Assembly (NCBI RefSeq): GCF_030691015.1
Contig: NZ_JAUYFF010000019.1
Coordinates: forward strand, 1 to 64,000
Direction of reading: 5' to 3'
Length of the DNA: 64,000 nt
Source of the DNA: Sulfuricurvum sp.
Lineage (GTDB): Bacteria > Campylobacterota > Campylobacteria > Campylobacterales > Sulfurimonadaceae
The number at the start of each line of letters is the position of its first letter. Position 1 is the first letter of the stretch. A program made the translations under genes and the position numbers. The notes beneath the pieces were generated by a model that was given only the letters and a program-made list of their open reading frames with translations, searched no databases and was not told where the DNA came from. Shown piece after piece: positions 34,431-44,442 of this stretch.

Positions 34431-34832
34431 TTAAAGCATTTTAATAAAGCCGTCCCGCTTGGGGCGGAAGCCCTCTAAATCATCGATAGAAATCCCTTGT
34501 TGTTTCCCCCACACTAAAAGACTTCGGCATTTGTACATTTTTGCGTAATCAACCAAATAATCGATCATTTCACGGCTTAGATGCTCACAGCCGCTATAGG
34601 TCACAAAATCATCCACGATCAAATGTCGCCCAAGTTCTAAATTCTCCCGTATGCTCACTCCCGCATAAATTTGCAGTTCTCCCCGTTGATACGCACCGAT
34701 TGGTCGGTAGTCTTTGGGGTATTGCGAGGTGATAAAGGCATCGAACGCTTCGGAGGTGAGCTCGGGACGCAGTGTTGTGAGGAGAGCAAACCCCTCAACC
34801 AGTTCAGAAGCGGAGAGTTCCCGAAATTGCAA
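34431..34832 (-). CDS. GNAT-family N-acetyltransferase
   Basis: A 133-residue acetyltransferase-like protein. LQIYAGVSIRENLELGRHLI and VDDFVTYSGCEHLSREMIDY follow the GNAT strands 4 and the acetyl-CoA loop region, and YAKMYKCRSLLVWGKQQG the following helix and strand. The usual Q/RxxGxG/A loop is weak. The ATG at 34832 follows the valS stop by one base, so it is probably co-transcribed with valS. Substrate unknown. Confidence 0.75.
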   Translation of the reverse strand: MQFRELSASELVEGFALLTTLRPELTSEAFDAFITSQYPKDYRPIGAYQRGELQIYAGVSIRENLELGRHLIVDDFVTYSGCEHLSREMIDYLVDYAKMYKCRSLLVWGKQQGISIDDLEGFRPKRDGFIKML

Positions 34833-34833
34833 A

Positions 34834-37452
34834 CTAGTTGCCTAATGAGCTGAGTTGAGCGTCAATTTTACCGATTTTATCTTCGGCATCTGAGAGTCCG
34901 TTACGATTTTCAGCAATAACGGCTTCAGGGGCATTGGCGACGAAACGTTCATTGGAGAGCATACCTCGCAGTTTATCCACCTCTTTTTGAAGCTTTTCAC
35001 GCTGTTTGGTGAGTCGGTCGATGATCGGAGAGAGATCAATCGCATCGGTTGGGAGATAGACTTCGACAGTGTCTCCGATATCGCTGATGGCGTTGTCGAT
35101 TTTAGTCTCGGTAAAGTGCAGTGTTTCGACTCTCCCCAAACGGACGATAAACGGTTCCATCATAGCATGATCGCCGCCGCATTTGAGGTAGGCGAGATCA
35201 ATTTTTTGGTTCCCGAGATCGACGAGGGTTTTGGCACGGCGGATCGTGACGATCGCATCCATGATGATGGCAAATTCTGCTTCGATCGCTTCATCGACCG
35301 CTGTATTCTCAGGATACGGCATAACCATAATTGAATTCCCCTCTTCGAGGGTTGTTCCTGAGAGTTCATGGTAGAGATGCTCGGTGATGAACGGCATAAA
35401 CGGATGGAGAAGTTTCATGGACTCTTTAAAGATGCTTCCCAGCTCGTTGACGCTCTCTTTGGACGCTTTCCCTAGTTCGATACCCCAGTCGCAGAATTCG
35501 TTCCATAAGAAGCGATAGAGTACCGTTGCCGCATCGTTAAAGCGGTATTCGTCCAAGAACGCTCTCGTCTCTGCCGTTGCACGATGGAAACGTGAGAGCA
35601 TATAGCGACCCAACGGAGTCGTGATCTCTTGATCGGCTAAATCTTTAAATGTCGGAACATTCATTTGCAAGAACTTTGAGGCGTTGAAGAGTTTGTTGGT
35701 AAAGTTACGGCTTTGCTCCAGACGCTCATTGCTGAGGCGGATATCACGCCCTTGAGCCGCAAGGACAGCCAACGTAAAGCGGAGTGCATCGGCACTGTAC
35801 TTTTCGACCATATCGAGCGGATCGATAACGTTCCCTTTGGATTTTGACATTTTTTGCCCGTGTTCATCCCGCACCAATGCGTGGAGGTAGATGTGTTTAA
35901 ACGGCAATTCTCCCGTGAAACTCTCCCCCATCATCATCATACGCGCAACCCAAAAGAAAAGGATGTCAAATCCCGTGATAAGGAGGGTGTTCGGATAAAA
36001 GCGAGCCATATCTGCACTTTGGAAGAGTTGATCTTGCGCACTGTCGCCGTTCCCCCATCCCAGAGTCGAGAACGGCCAGAGAGCGGAGCTGAACCACGTA
36101 TCGAGAACATCAGGGTCTTGAGTGAAGTTTTTACTTGCACAATGAGGACACGAAGACGGGGCTTCTTCTAAACTTGCCCATTCATGATTACAATCATCGC
36201 AGTAAAAAACAGGGATACGGTGTCCCCACCACAGCTGGCGAGAGATACACCAATCACGTAATTCACCCATCCACGCGTTGTAGCTGTTGATCCAGTGAGG
36301 AGGGAAGAATTGAGTCAATCCCTCATTCGTTTTATCGATTGAACCGCGTGCTACCTCTTTGCGGACAAACCACTGTTTGGAGATGTACGGCTCAACGATA
36401 TTTTTACAGCGGTAACAATGCCCCACTTGGTGGGTATGCTCTTCGATTTTCTCGATAAATCCTGCTTCTTCGAGACGTTTGACGATTACCGCGCGCGCTT
36501 CGAGACGCTCCAACCCCTCAAACTCTCCGGCGTGGTGATTCAACATCCCTTTTTCATCGAATACGGTGATGAACTCTAAATCGTGACGTTTGCCCACTTC
36601 GTAGTCGTTCGTATCATGGGCTGGGGTGACTTTAACAACACCCGTTCCGAAGTCACGATCAACATGGCTATCGGCGATGATTTTGATATCGCGGTTGATA
36701 AGCGGCAAGGTGACGCTTTTGCCGATGAGGTGGAGGTAACGCTTATCATCGGGATGTACCATAATCGCCGTATCACCGAAATAGGTCTCAGGACGGGTCG
36801 TAGCCACGACGATATGACCGCTTCCGTCGCTGAACGGGTAGCGCATGTGGTAGAAGTTACCTTTATGCTCTTCGTGTTCCACTTCGATATCGCTCAATGC
36901 GCCATCATGCGTACACCAGTTAACCATATAGTTACCGCGCACGATGAGGTTTTGGTTGTAGAGGTGGACAAATGCCTCTTTTACAGAAGATTTCAGCCCC
37001 TCATCCATTGTGAAACGCTCACGGCTCCATGCAGGAGATACCCCGAGTTTACGCAGTTGTGAGACCATAATCCCGCCGCTCTCCTCTTTCCACTCCCAAA
37101 CGCGCTCTAAAAACGCTTCGCGACCAAGTTCTTCTTTGGTTTTCCCCTCGGCTAGGAGCTGTTTTTCCACGACGTTTTGGGTAGCAATTCCCGCATGGTC
37201 GGTTCCCGGCTGCCAAAGAGTCATATAACCGTCCATCCGTTTGTAACGGACGATGATGTCTTGGAGAGTAAAGGTGAGACCGTGTCCGATATGAAGCCGT
37301 CCCGTAACGTTCGGCGGAGGCATCATGATGGCAAAATGTTTGTCCGGCTTTGCGATCGTCTTATTCCCGTCGATTTCGAAATAGCCTCGATTCTCCCAGA
37401 TAGGATAGTAGGTCTCTTCAATATTTTTGGGATCGTAGTGAGTAGCGGACAT
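34834..37452 (-). CDS. valS: Valyl-tRNA synthetase
   Basis: Charges tRNA-Val in the cytosol. The class I signatures are clear: MPPPNVTGRLHIGHGLTF (HIGH) near residue 45 and GQKMSKSKGNVIDP (KMSKS) near 515. Between them lies the CP1 editing domain, and a zinc-like cysteine cluster (FYCDDCNHEW, SSCPHC) is near 405. The C-terminal coiled-coil arm (LTKQREKLQKEVDKL) typical of ValRS is present. Length 872 is normal. Starts at ATG 37452. Confidence 0.98.
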   Translation of the reverse strand: MSATHYDPKNIEETYYPIWENRGYFEIDGNKTIAKPDKHFAIMMPPPNVTGRLHIGHGLTFTLQDIIVRYKRMDGYMTLWQPGTDHAGIATQNVVEKQLLAEGKTKEELGREAFLERVWEWKEESGGIMVSQLRKLGVSPAWSRERFTMDEGLKSSVKEAFVHLYNQNLIVRGNYMVNWCTHDGALSDIEVEHEEHKGNFYHMRYPFSDGSGHIVVATTRPETYFGDTAIMVHPDDKRYLHLIGKSVTLPLINRDIKIIADSHVDRDFGTGVVKVTPAHDTNDYEVGKRHDLEFITVFDEKGMLNHHAGEFEGLERLEARAVIVKRLEEAGFIEKIEEHTHQVGHCYRCKNIVEPYISKQWFVRKEVARGSIDKTNEGLTQFFPPHWINSYNAWMGELRDWCISRQLWWGHRIPVFYCDDCNHEWASLEEAPSSCPHCASKNFTQDPDVLDTWFSSALWPFSTLGWGNGDSAQDQLFQSADMARFYPNTLLITGFDILFFWVARMMMMGESFTGELPFKHIYLHALVRDEHGQKMSKSKGNVIDPLDMVEKYSADALRFTLAVLAAQGRDIRLSNERLEQSRNFTNKLFNASKFLQMNVPTFKDLADQEITTPLGRYMLSRFHRATAETRAFLDEYRFNDAATVLYRFLWNEFCDWGIELGKASKESVNELGSIFKESMKLLHPFMPFITEHLYHELSGTTLEEGNSIMVMPYPENTAVDEAIEAEFAIIMDAIVTIRRAKTLVDLGNQKIDLAYLKCGGDHAMMEPFIVRLGRVETLHFTETKIDNAISDIGDTVEVYLPTDAIDLSPIIDRLTKQREKLQKEVDKLRGMLSNERFVANAPEAVIAENRNGLSDAEDKIGKIDAQLSSLGN

Positions 37453-37665
37453 AAATAGGCCTTGATTGGAAAATATGGGCGAATTATATCAAATTTTTGA
37501 GGAACGCTAATTGCTTAAATCATTGATATTATTGTTTTACCATATATACAGAAAGTTATTTATTGTATATTAACTAAATATAATATTTAAATGTTATTTA
37601 TCATAAGTGTGTGCTAGAATGATTTTGCTAAAAAAGCAGAAACATCTTGATAAAAGGATAAAAAA

Positions 37666-38049
37666 ATGCAATACGAAGTAAAGTCAACGATATTAGGGTT
37701 TGATCAAGTAACGAAGGTAGAACTGAGTGAAATCGATGAGATGTTTGCCACTCTTAAAAGTTGTGACGGAAGTAACATTAGTTTCACGGTTGTGAATCCT
37801 TATCGATTGCGGGAGTACTCTTTTGATCTATCTATCTCGATAAGAGAATTACTGGATATCAATGAAAATTCCAAGGTAGTGGTATATAATATCGCAGTTA
37901 TTCAAGATCCGCTCGATGAATCGTGCATCAACTTCCTAGCCCCGCTTATTTTTAATCAAGACAACGCGACTATGGCACAAGCGGTATTAGATGTGAAAAA
38001 TCACCCCGGTCTCGGTTTAGCCGAACCGATCAAAAAATTTAAATCATAA
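37666..38049 (+). CDS. fliW: Flagellar assembly factor FliW
   Basis: FliW binds flagellin and the regulator CsrA, tuning flagellin translation. The 127-residue protein has ILGFDQVTKVELSEID at the start and the conserved INFLAPLIFNQDNATMAQ near 95, then a short charged end. ATAAAAGGATAAAA supplies the ribosome site. The 213-base AT-rich intergenic region before it (37453-37665) should hold its promoter, but no clear motif stands out. Confidence 0.9.
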   Translation: MQYEVKSTILGFDQVTKVELSEIDEMFATLKSCDGSNISFTVVNPYRLREYSFDLSISIRELLDINENSKVVVYNIAVIQDPLDESCINFLAPLIFNQDNATMAQAVLDVKNHPGLGLAEPIKKFKS

Positions 38050-38084
38050 TTTAGCCTCATATTATAGGGGCTTTAAGGAGCCTC

Positions 38085-40163
38085 TTGCCTCTCTCGCGTC
38101 TCAACGATCAGCAATATACCGCCGCAACCGCCCCTTATGGACACAACCTTATTATCGCTTCGGCAGGGACGGGAAAAACCTCTACGATTGTGGGGCGTAT
38201 CGCCTATCTGATCTCTCAAAACGTCAAACCCGAAGAGATTTTACTTTTGACTTTTACCAACAAAGCTGCGGCTGAGATGGTGGAGCGGGTAGCGGCATTT
38301 TTCGGTCGGGAGATCGCTTCGAAGATCGATGCGGGGACGTTTCATGCGGTAAGCTACCGATGGCTTAAACGCAAAGAGGGGAAAGTCGTCCTCAAACAGC
38401 CGCGTGAACTCAAAACCCTTTTTCGAAGCGTCTATGAGAAACGGACCTTCAGCCACATCGACTGCGCCACTTCGGCGTACGGCGCCAACTATCTTTACGA
38501 TGTCTATTCGTTTTATCAAAACACGGAGATGAATGTCAATTTTGAAGAGTGGATTCTGACCCGTCAGGATGAACACGCGGTGTATGCCGCCATCTATGCC
38601 GATATCATCGATGAGTTTGAAGCGTTGAAAAAAGAGTACGGATTTGTCAATTTCAACGACTTACTGCTTCATATGCGTGCTTTGGCATTGGAAAGTGATT
38701 TAGGGTACAAAGAGGTATTGATCGACGAATACCAAGATACGAATGCCCTTCAGGGGACACTGATCAACGCTATGCGTCCGCCGTCGCTCTTTTGTGTCGG
38801 AGATTACGATCAGAGCATCTATGCCTTTAACGGTGCCGATATCTCTATTATCGGCTCATTCACGACCAATTTCCCGGATGCCGAGGTTTATACCCTCAAC
38901 AAAAATTACCGCTCCACGATTCCGATCCTCTCCCTTGCCAACACCGTGATCGCCTACAATGAGCGAATCTATCCCAAAGCCCTTGAAGTAACGCGCGACC
39001 ACGAAGCACAAAGCCCCGCATTGCTCATTTACGATGAACTCTTCGATCAGTATCATGGGATTGCCCAAAAAATCGGGGATTCCTCTACCAATCGTGAAGA
39101 GATCGCGGTGATCTTTCGGAATAACGCTTCGGCGGATGGGATAGAGGCGACGTTGCGTGAGATGGGGATACCCTGCCGCCGTCGCGGAGGCACCAGTTTT
39201 TTTGATTCGAAAGAGATTAAAGCCCTTTTGGATATGTATACATTGCTCGTGAACGAATCGGATATGATGGCATTTATCCATCTGTTTGATTACGCCAAAG
39301 GGGTAGGGAGTGCGATTGCCAAAGAGCTTTTCGTCGCCTTGCAAAAACTGGGGAAAGGCTCTTTTGTCCGAGGATTGTACTCCCCTGATGCAGAGATTAG
39401 CAATCCGTTTGAAAAACGGCGATTGAACCATCAGTTGGGACTGTTTGATGATTATGCGGAGCTCGGCAGTGCAGGGCGGTTTGCAAAACTGGGGTTTGAT
39501 CCCAATTTTATGGGTAACCCGATTTTAAAACACGCGAAGCTTTCCAAAGATTCGGCCACTTTTTTACACGACCTGTTTACCCTTTTTCGTCAATTACGGG
39601 ATATTAAAGAGCCAAAAGCCGCGGTTCAAAAAATAGCCCTTTCAGCACTCTACGGACATGTGATTGAGCACTTGTCCCATCGTCGTGCCATGACGGAGAA
39701 CGGCTCGATCGATGAGAAGGCAAAGAGCGAATCACAAGAGAGAATCCGTCGAAAATGTACGATTTTATTTGAACTTTCCCGTCCCTATAAAGATCATGAA
39801 CGTTTTTTAAATGCGATGGTATTGGGGTCTCAGGATTTGACGCAGGGTGAGGGGGTACATCTGCTGAGTATCCACGCTTCAAAAGGGTTGGAGTATCAAG
39901 AGGTTTATGTCATCGATTTGATGGACGGTCGCTTTCCCAATCGAAAGCTGATGAGCCGCAGCGGAAGTATCGAGGAAGAGAGACGGCTCTTTTATGTCTC
40001 CGTTACACGGGCGAAAGATCGCCTCTTTTTGAGCTACGCAAAGTATGACAAAATCAAAAAAACCAATTTTGTCCCCTCACAGTTTTTATTTGAGGCGGGG
40101 TTGATCCCCAAAGACGAAATGTATGCGGCACTGGTCGCGAAGGGTACCAACGAAGAGGCTTAA
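38085..40163 (+). CDS. UvrD/Rep-family DNA helicase
   Basis: A superfamily 1A 3'-5' helicase. Motif I IASAGTGKTSTI near 26, Ia LLLTFTNKAAAEM, II in VLIDEYQDTN, III VGDYDQSIYAFNGAD, IV LNKNYRST, V LLSIHASKGLEYQEVYVI and VI FYVSVTRAKDRLFL are all present. Length 692 is close to PcrA/UvrD. The start is TTG at 38085 with AAGGAG (38075-38080) four bases before it. It follows fliW by 35 bases. Likely role is repair or replication restart; assignment between UvrD, Rep and PcrA is not possible by eye. Confidence 0.93.
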   Translation: MPLSRLNDQQYTAATAPYGHNLIIASAGTGKTSTIVGRIAYLISQNVKPEEILLLTFTNKAAAEMVERVAAFFGREIASKIDAGTFHAVSYRWLKRKEGKVVLKQPRELKTLFRSVYEKRTFSHIDCATSAYGANYLYDVYSFYQNTEMNVNFEEWILTRQDEHAVYAAIYADIIDEFEALKKEYGFVNFNDLLLHMRALALESDLGYKEVLIDEYQDTNALQGTLINAMRPPSLFCVGDYDQSIYAFNGADISIIGSFTTNFPDAEVYTLNKNYRSTIPILSLANTVIAYNERIYPKALEVTRDHEAQSPALLIYDELFDQYHGIAQKIGDSSTNREEIAVIFRNNASADGIEATLREMGIPCRRRGGTSFFDSKEIKALLDMYTLLVNESDMMAFIHLFDYAKGVGSAIAKELFVALQKLGKGSFVRGLYSPDAEISNPFEKRRLNHQLGLFDDYAELGSAGRFAKLGFDPNFMGNPILKHAKLSKDSATFLHDLFTLFRQLRDIKEPKAAVQKIALSALYGHVIEHLSHRRAMTENGSIDEKAKSESQERIRRKCTILFELSRPYKDHERFLNAMVLGSQDLTQGEGVHLLSIHASKGLEYQEVYVIDLMDGRFPNRKLMSRSGSIEEERRLFYVSVTRAKDRLFLSYAKYDKIKKTNFVPSQFLFEAGLIPKDEMYAALVAKGTNEEA

Positions 40164-40175
40164 AAAAATCTCTTT

Positions 40176-41423
40176 TTAGCGGCGTCCCTGTACCGCATTT
40201 CCCATTTCCCACATTGGCAAGAAAATACCCAGTGCCAGTAAAACAACCATACACGCAATGAGCAAAAGCATAATCGGCTCTACCGCTTCGGAGAGACCGT
40301 CAATAATGGCGTCAAATTTCATTTTATAGTATTCCATAACTTTTTGCATCATCGCATCGAGCTGACCGCTCGCCTCTCCGGCGGAGATCATTTGAATAAT
40401 CATATTTTCAAAAAGTTTCGTTTCGGCTAAACCGTCGTGAAGCGTTCCCCCTTTTTCAACCGTTTGGCGTACGGTTAACAGCTTTTCTTGCAAGGGGAGG
40501 GTATCGATCATCGCAATCGCTGTTTCCAGTGCTTCGGCGATCGGGATACCGGCACGAACCAGTTCGGAAAAGACTAAGGTAAAACGGTTCAACGTTGCGT
40601 ACATGATAATATTTTTGATGAGATAGGTTTTGAGTAAAAATTGGTGCCATTTGTATCTGAATTCACGATTGTGATTAAGCATATATCGGAATGCGAAAAT
40701 GAAGATAAAGATTCCCGCTACGACATAAAGACCGTACGTATTAAAAAGGTGTTCTAAAAAGAGCAAGATTTTGGTCGGGAGGGGAAGCTCTGCCCCCAAC
40801 TGTTCAAAAATAGTTTTGAATTGAGGTACGACATACGAGATAAGAACGGTAAAGGCGATGGCCATAGCGATCATAACGTTACGCGGATAGGCCATTGCTT
40901 TTTTAAATTTAATGATATTACGTCGGATTTCTTCAAGCATATCGGCAAGTTTATGAAGCGCTTCAGCCATATTACCGGTTTTCTCACCCAGTTCAATCAT
41001 AGCCAGTGAGAGGGTTCCGAGTTCATAGCTGAAATTATGAGCTGAGTGGGAGAGGCTATGCCCGGCATTGATATCCTCAGCGATCGTTCCTAAAACGATT
41101 TGCAATGTTTTATCGGTTGTGGCATCGGCAATTTCTCTAAGTGAATCGTGAATCGAAATACCGGCATTCGTCATAACGGCAAGCTGTCTGATAGCGGCAA
41201 TAAGGGAGTCTTGTTTGAGTTTACGTTTTCTGATATTGGAAAAAAAACTCTCTTTTAAACGTCGGAGCTGATCTTCCAGCGGGGGGGCAGTTTCGGTTAT
41301 TTTTAAAACCATTCCCGTGTATTTGATTTTCGCTAAATAGTGAGCTTCTTTTTTACTCTCGGCATAAAAACCGACATCGGCTTTTTTCCCTTTTGTGAGG
41401 ATCGTTGCTGTAAAGTATTTCAT
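40176..41423 (-). CDS. mshG: Inner-membrane platform protein MshG (GspF/PilC family)
   Basis: Platform protein that couples the assembly ATPase to pseudopilus growth. Two T2SSF repeats (LAVMTNAGISIHDSLREIAD and FSELVRAGIPIAEALETAIA) alternate with membrane helices (VMIAMAIAFTVLISYVV; LYVVAGIFIFIFAF; PIMLLLIACMVVLLALGIF). Length 415 is typical. It is the last gene of the msh operon, with an ATGA overlap with mshE. It converges with the helicase gene. Confidence 0.93.
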   Translation of the reverse strand: MKYFTATILTKGKKADVGFYAESKKEAHYLAKIKYTGMVLKITETAPPLEDQLRRLKESFFSNIRKRKLKQDSLIAAIRQLAVMTNAGISIHDSLREIADATTDKTLQIVLGTIAEDINAGHSLSHSAHNFSYELGTLSLAMIELGEKTGNMAEALHKLADMLEEIRRNIIKFKKAMAYPRNVMIAMAIAFTVLISYVVPQFKTIFEQLGAELPLPTKILLFLEHLFNTYGLYVVAGIFIFIFAFRYMLNHNREFRYKWHQFLLKTYLIKNIIMYATLNRFTLVFSELVRAGIPIAEALETAIAMIDTLPLQEKLLTVRQTVEKGGTLHDGLAETKLFENMIIQMISAGEASGQLDAMMQKVMEYYKMKFDAIIDGLSEAVEPIMLLLIACMVVLLALGIFLPMWEMGNAVQGRR

Positions 41424-43156
41424 CCTTTTGCCACCCTTAGTATTTCATCAAATGTTGTAATTCCATGAACGGCCTTAGCCATTCCGTTCTCAAACATTCC
41501 GATAAAGCCTTCTTTCTTAGCCTCTTTAAGGAGATCATCTTTTGATGCCCCTCTGGCAATCATGCTGGAGAGCTCTTCGGTAATGGGGAGAACTTCACAA
41601 ATCATTTCCCGTCCCATATATCCCGATCCGTTGCACTCTTTGCAGCCGACTCCTTCATAAAAAACCGTATGAGGAGGGATCATAGCACTGTACTCTTGAA
41701 GCAACGTTTGAGGGATATCAATCTCTTTCTTACAATGGTTACAAATTCTCCGTACAAGCCGCTGCGCTTGTATAGCAACAAGAGCACCGCTGATGAGATA
41801 GGGTTCAATCCCCATATCGGACATACGAGGAATAGCACTGATGGCATCATTGGTGTGAAGCGTAGAGATAACAAGGTGACCGGTAAGGGCAGCTTTAATC
41901 GCAATCTCCAGCGTTTCATGGTCACGGATCTCCCCGATCATAATTTTATCGGGGTCTTGACGGAGAATGGAGCGGAGCGCATCGGCAAAAGAGAGACCTA
42001 CTTTTGGATTAACTTGTACTTGTTGAATAAGATTCATACGGTACTCAACCGGATCTTCGACGGTAATGACTTTATCTTCTACGTTACGGAGTTCATTCAG
42101 TGCACCGTAAAGGGTAGTTGTTTTACCGCTTCCGGTGGGACCGGTGACCAAGATGATACCAAAAGGGGATTGTAGCCCCTTAATCAGTTTTTGATAACTC
42201 TCCGAATCCATTCCTGAGTCTTCTAGTTTTACGAGTGCTTTGGTCTTATCCAAAATACGCATAACGATTGATTCTCCGTAGATAATAGGGAGTGTAGAGA
42301 GACGGAAATCAAATTCAGCGTCCATAACGATGGCGGAAAAACGTCCATCCTGAGGCTTACGGCGTTCAGCAATATCAAGATTGGCTAAGAGCTTAATACG
42401 TGAAGCGAGCGGAGGGTAAATATCCCGATCAAAAATAAAGATTTCTGCCAATTTACCATCAACCCGTCCGCGAACCACACAGTTCCTCTCCGTCGGTTCG
42501 ATATGAATATCACTTGCCCGTCCTTTAATACAGGCTTTGAGAATGACATCGATAAGCTGTAAAATAGAAGAAGCCTCTTGTTGTTCTTCTATGGTTCCGA
42601 TATTTCGCAATTCGTTACGGATGTTGGTAACGAGTTCTTTTACACTATCTTTAAGTTCCATTTTAAACAAATAGGCTTGGATCTGTTTTTCAGTCGCAAC
42701 GGCAATTTTAAGTGATTTTCGGGGAAAAAGGCGTTGAATTGACTCTTGTGCTTCAAGATTAAGGGGATCGGCAAATGCAACGACAACATACATATCATCT
42801 TGTGAAATTGGCAAAGCGTTGTAGCGCTTGAGCTGTACGGTTGGTATCTTTTCAACAAGACGATAATCCATATCGATGGAATCGAGATCGATAAACGGAA
42901 CTTCAATCACTTCAGCTAAATGGGTTAAAATGGAAGTTTCATCTAAAAAATGGTAATTTTTAATGATGGAGAGTTCATAGCGTCCAAGACGGATTTGTTC
43001 AACGATAAAACGTTTAATAAAATTGAGTGATATGGCACCCACTTTTGTTAATGTTTCTAAGACGGTATCGTCTTGTACCCCTCGAGATGTAAGTCGATCA
43101 ATTTGTTGTTGAGAGATATGGCGCTTCTCTAATAAGTCATGCGTGATGCGATCCAT
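41420..43156 (-). CDS. mshE: Assembly ATPase MshE (GspE/PilB family)
   Basis: Hexameric ATPase that powers pilus extension. N-terminal MshEN-type region (residues 1-160), then Walker A GPTGSGKTTTLY near 335, Asp box, Walker B DKIMIGEIRDHETLEIA, His box LVISTLHTNDAISA and a zinc-type tetracysteine (RRICNHCKKE, VGCKECNGSGYMGR). The MshEN domain of this group often binds c-di-GMP, which would connect it to the HD-GYP enzyme of region 1; the binding motif was not checked in detail. 578 residues. Confidence 0.95.
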   Translation of the reverse strand: MDRITHDLLEKRHISQQQIDRLTSRGVQDDTVLETLTKVGAISLNFIKRFIVEQIRLGRYELSIIKNYHFLDETSILTHLAEVIEVPFIDLDSIDMDYRLVEKIPTVQLKRYNALPISQDDMYVVVAFADPLNLEAQESIQRLFPRKSLKIAVATEKQIQAYLFKMELKDSVKELVTNIRNELRNIGTIEEQQEASSILQLIDVILKACIKGRASDIHIEPTERNCVVRGRVDGKLAEIFIFDRDIYPPLASRIKLLANLDIAERRKPQDGRFSAIVMDAEFDFRLSTLPIIYGESIVMRILDKTKALVKLEDSGMDSESYQKLIKGLQSPFGIILVTGPTGSGKTTTLYGALNELRNVEDKVITVEDPVEYRMNLIQQVQVNPKVGLSFADALRSILRQDPDKIMIGEIRDHETLEIAIKAALTGHLVISTLHTNDAISAIPRMSDMGIEPYLISGALVAIQAQRLVRRICNHCKKEIDIPQTLLQEYSAMIPPHTVFYEGVGCKECNGSGYMGREMICEVLPITEELSSMIARGASKDDLLKEAKKEGFIGMFENGMAKAVHGITTFDEILRVAKG

Positions 43157-43171
43157 ACACTCTATCCTTTT

Positions 43172-43714
43172 CTAATATACATGATGAAATGTCAATATTT
43201 TATCATAGTATTCGTCTATAGCTACGCTTTTTTGCCCGTTTGCTTCTGTCGTATAGAGTTTATAACTTGATCGGATATCGGATGGGTTTGTATATTCTTT
43301 GATAAATTGGGTCGGTTGAGGATTTTTGAGATACAAATCAAATACTTTGGAGAGTAAGTGTGAACTGCTGGGAAAGTTGAGGTTTTTAATCGGTTTATTA
43401 TCATATAAAGCTTGCATAAGAAGTTTTTTTTGCATGAGGATAACTGAAAAATAGGCAGAATTGGCACGTGCTTCTTTCGTTTGATTGAGTATCGTAATCG
43501 GCGCTGACAAACGATCGATAAAATCTGCTTTGAGGCATGAAAAGGCGTACAAAGAGACATAGGCTTCATCTCCTTTATGAAGAGAGAATCCTTGAAGTCC
43601 TAGATTGCATGCTTGAAGATAATTGCCTTGCTGATAAAGATTAAACATCTTTTGTTTAGTATCTGCCCAGGATGAGAGGGTAAACAATAACGTTAATAAG
43701 GCTAAAAATTTCAT
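43172..43714 (-). CDS. Periplasmic protein inserted in the msh operon
   Basis: A 180-residue protein with a signal peptide (KFLALLTLLFTLSSWADT) and a helical body containing NLYQQGNYLQACNLGLQGFS, a TPR-like opening. No known family recognised. It overlaps the TPR gene by four bases (ATGA) and precedes mshE by 15 bases, so it belongs to the operon. It may be a lineage-specific pilus assembly part. Confidence 0.7.
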   Translation of the reverse strand: MKFLALLTLLFTLSSWADTKQKMFNLYQQGNYLQACNLGLQGFSLHKGDEAYVSLYAFSCLKADFIDRLSAPITILNQTKEARANSAYFSVILMQKKLLMQALYDNKPIKNLNFPSSSHLLSKVFDLYLKNPQPTQFIKEYTNPSDIRSSYKLYTTEANGQKSVAIDEYYDKILTFHHVY

Positions 43715-44442
43715 TTAAACGTCCCTTGTTCAATTGAATCGAGTAAAGATCGTGCCGATTCAGAATTAGATTCGGAAATATAAAGATGCAATGTCTTTTT
43801 CGCTTGCTCTACTCTACCGAGTTTGACGAGTGATTTGGCAAAAATAATCCAACTTTCATCTATTTTGCTGTTCATACTATTGGTTTTTAATGAAAAATTA
43901 TAGGCTTCACTGTAGTTACCGTGATCATAATGGTAACGGGCAATAAACAATCCGAGATTAGGATTTGATGTCTCTTTGAAGCGGCGTTCAACACTTTCTA
44001 TATCGAGTTTGGATTCATTACGATTGAGTGAGAGCGATTTGTCACCGGACAAAGGGGAAATAGCCGGAGGGGGAGCTTTTATGGAGGTTGATGAGGGGAT
44101 ATTTAGGACTTTCGGAACCGGAATGCTCTGCTGCGGAGGCAGTGCTCTCTGAGGCGCCGGAGCGGTTGCTATTTGAGTTTCCGGTATGGTCGTTTGAAAA
44201 GATTGAACAAAATCCATGGAAGGCTCTAGGATGGTAACAGTTTCTGTATTGTTTGCTTTTATTTCTGAAGAATTTTCTGTGAGGGGTAGATTAATTTCTT
44301 CATTTGCGACGGTAGAACTGAGGGAATTGTAAAAGGCTATTAGTGACACCAAGAGAATGGTAAAAACTGCACCGAGGTAAGGCGCATACGATTTTATTTT
44401 ATATTTGAGCCAGCGGCGTTCTAAATCTCGAATGTTAAGCAC
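43711..44442 (-). CDS. mshN: MshN-like TPR membrane protein
   Basis: One N-terminal membrane helix (YLGAVFTILLVSLIAFYNSL near 20-40), a Pro-rich periplasmic linker (near 70-140) and a C-terminal tetratricopeptide region (NPNLGLFIARYHYDHGNYSE, then SWIIFAKSLVKLGRVEQAKK). This layout and the position after the ATPase gene fit MshN of MSHA pili. Overlaps the ATPase gene by eight bases. Similarity is by architecture more than sequence. Confidence 0.75.
   Translation of the reverse strand: MLNIRDLERRWLKYKIKSYAPYLGAVFTILLVSLIAFYNSLSSTVANEEINLPLTENSSEIKANNTETVTILEPSMDFVQSFQTTIPETQIATAPAPQRALPPQQSIPVPKVLNIPSSTSIKAPPPAISPLSGDKSLSLNRNESKLDIESVERRFKETSNPNLGLFIARYHYDHGNYSEAYNFSLKTNSMNSKIDESWIIFAKSLVKLGRVEQAKKTLHLYISESNSESARSLLDSIEQGTFK

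Noticed and set aside
36583-37062. A 159-codon plus-strand frame inside valS
   Set aside because: Antisense to conserved valS sequence and with no start context; a by-product of codon usage.
38856-39431. A 191-codon minus-strand frame inside the UvrD-type helicase gene
   Set aside because: Helicase motifs III and IV are encoded on the plus strand here; the reverse frame shows no recognisable protein.
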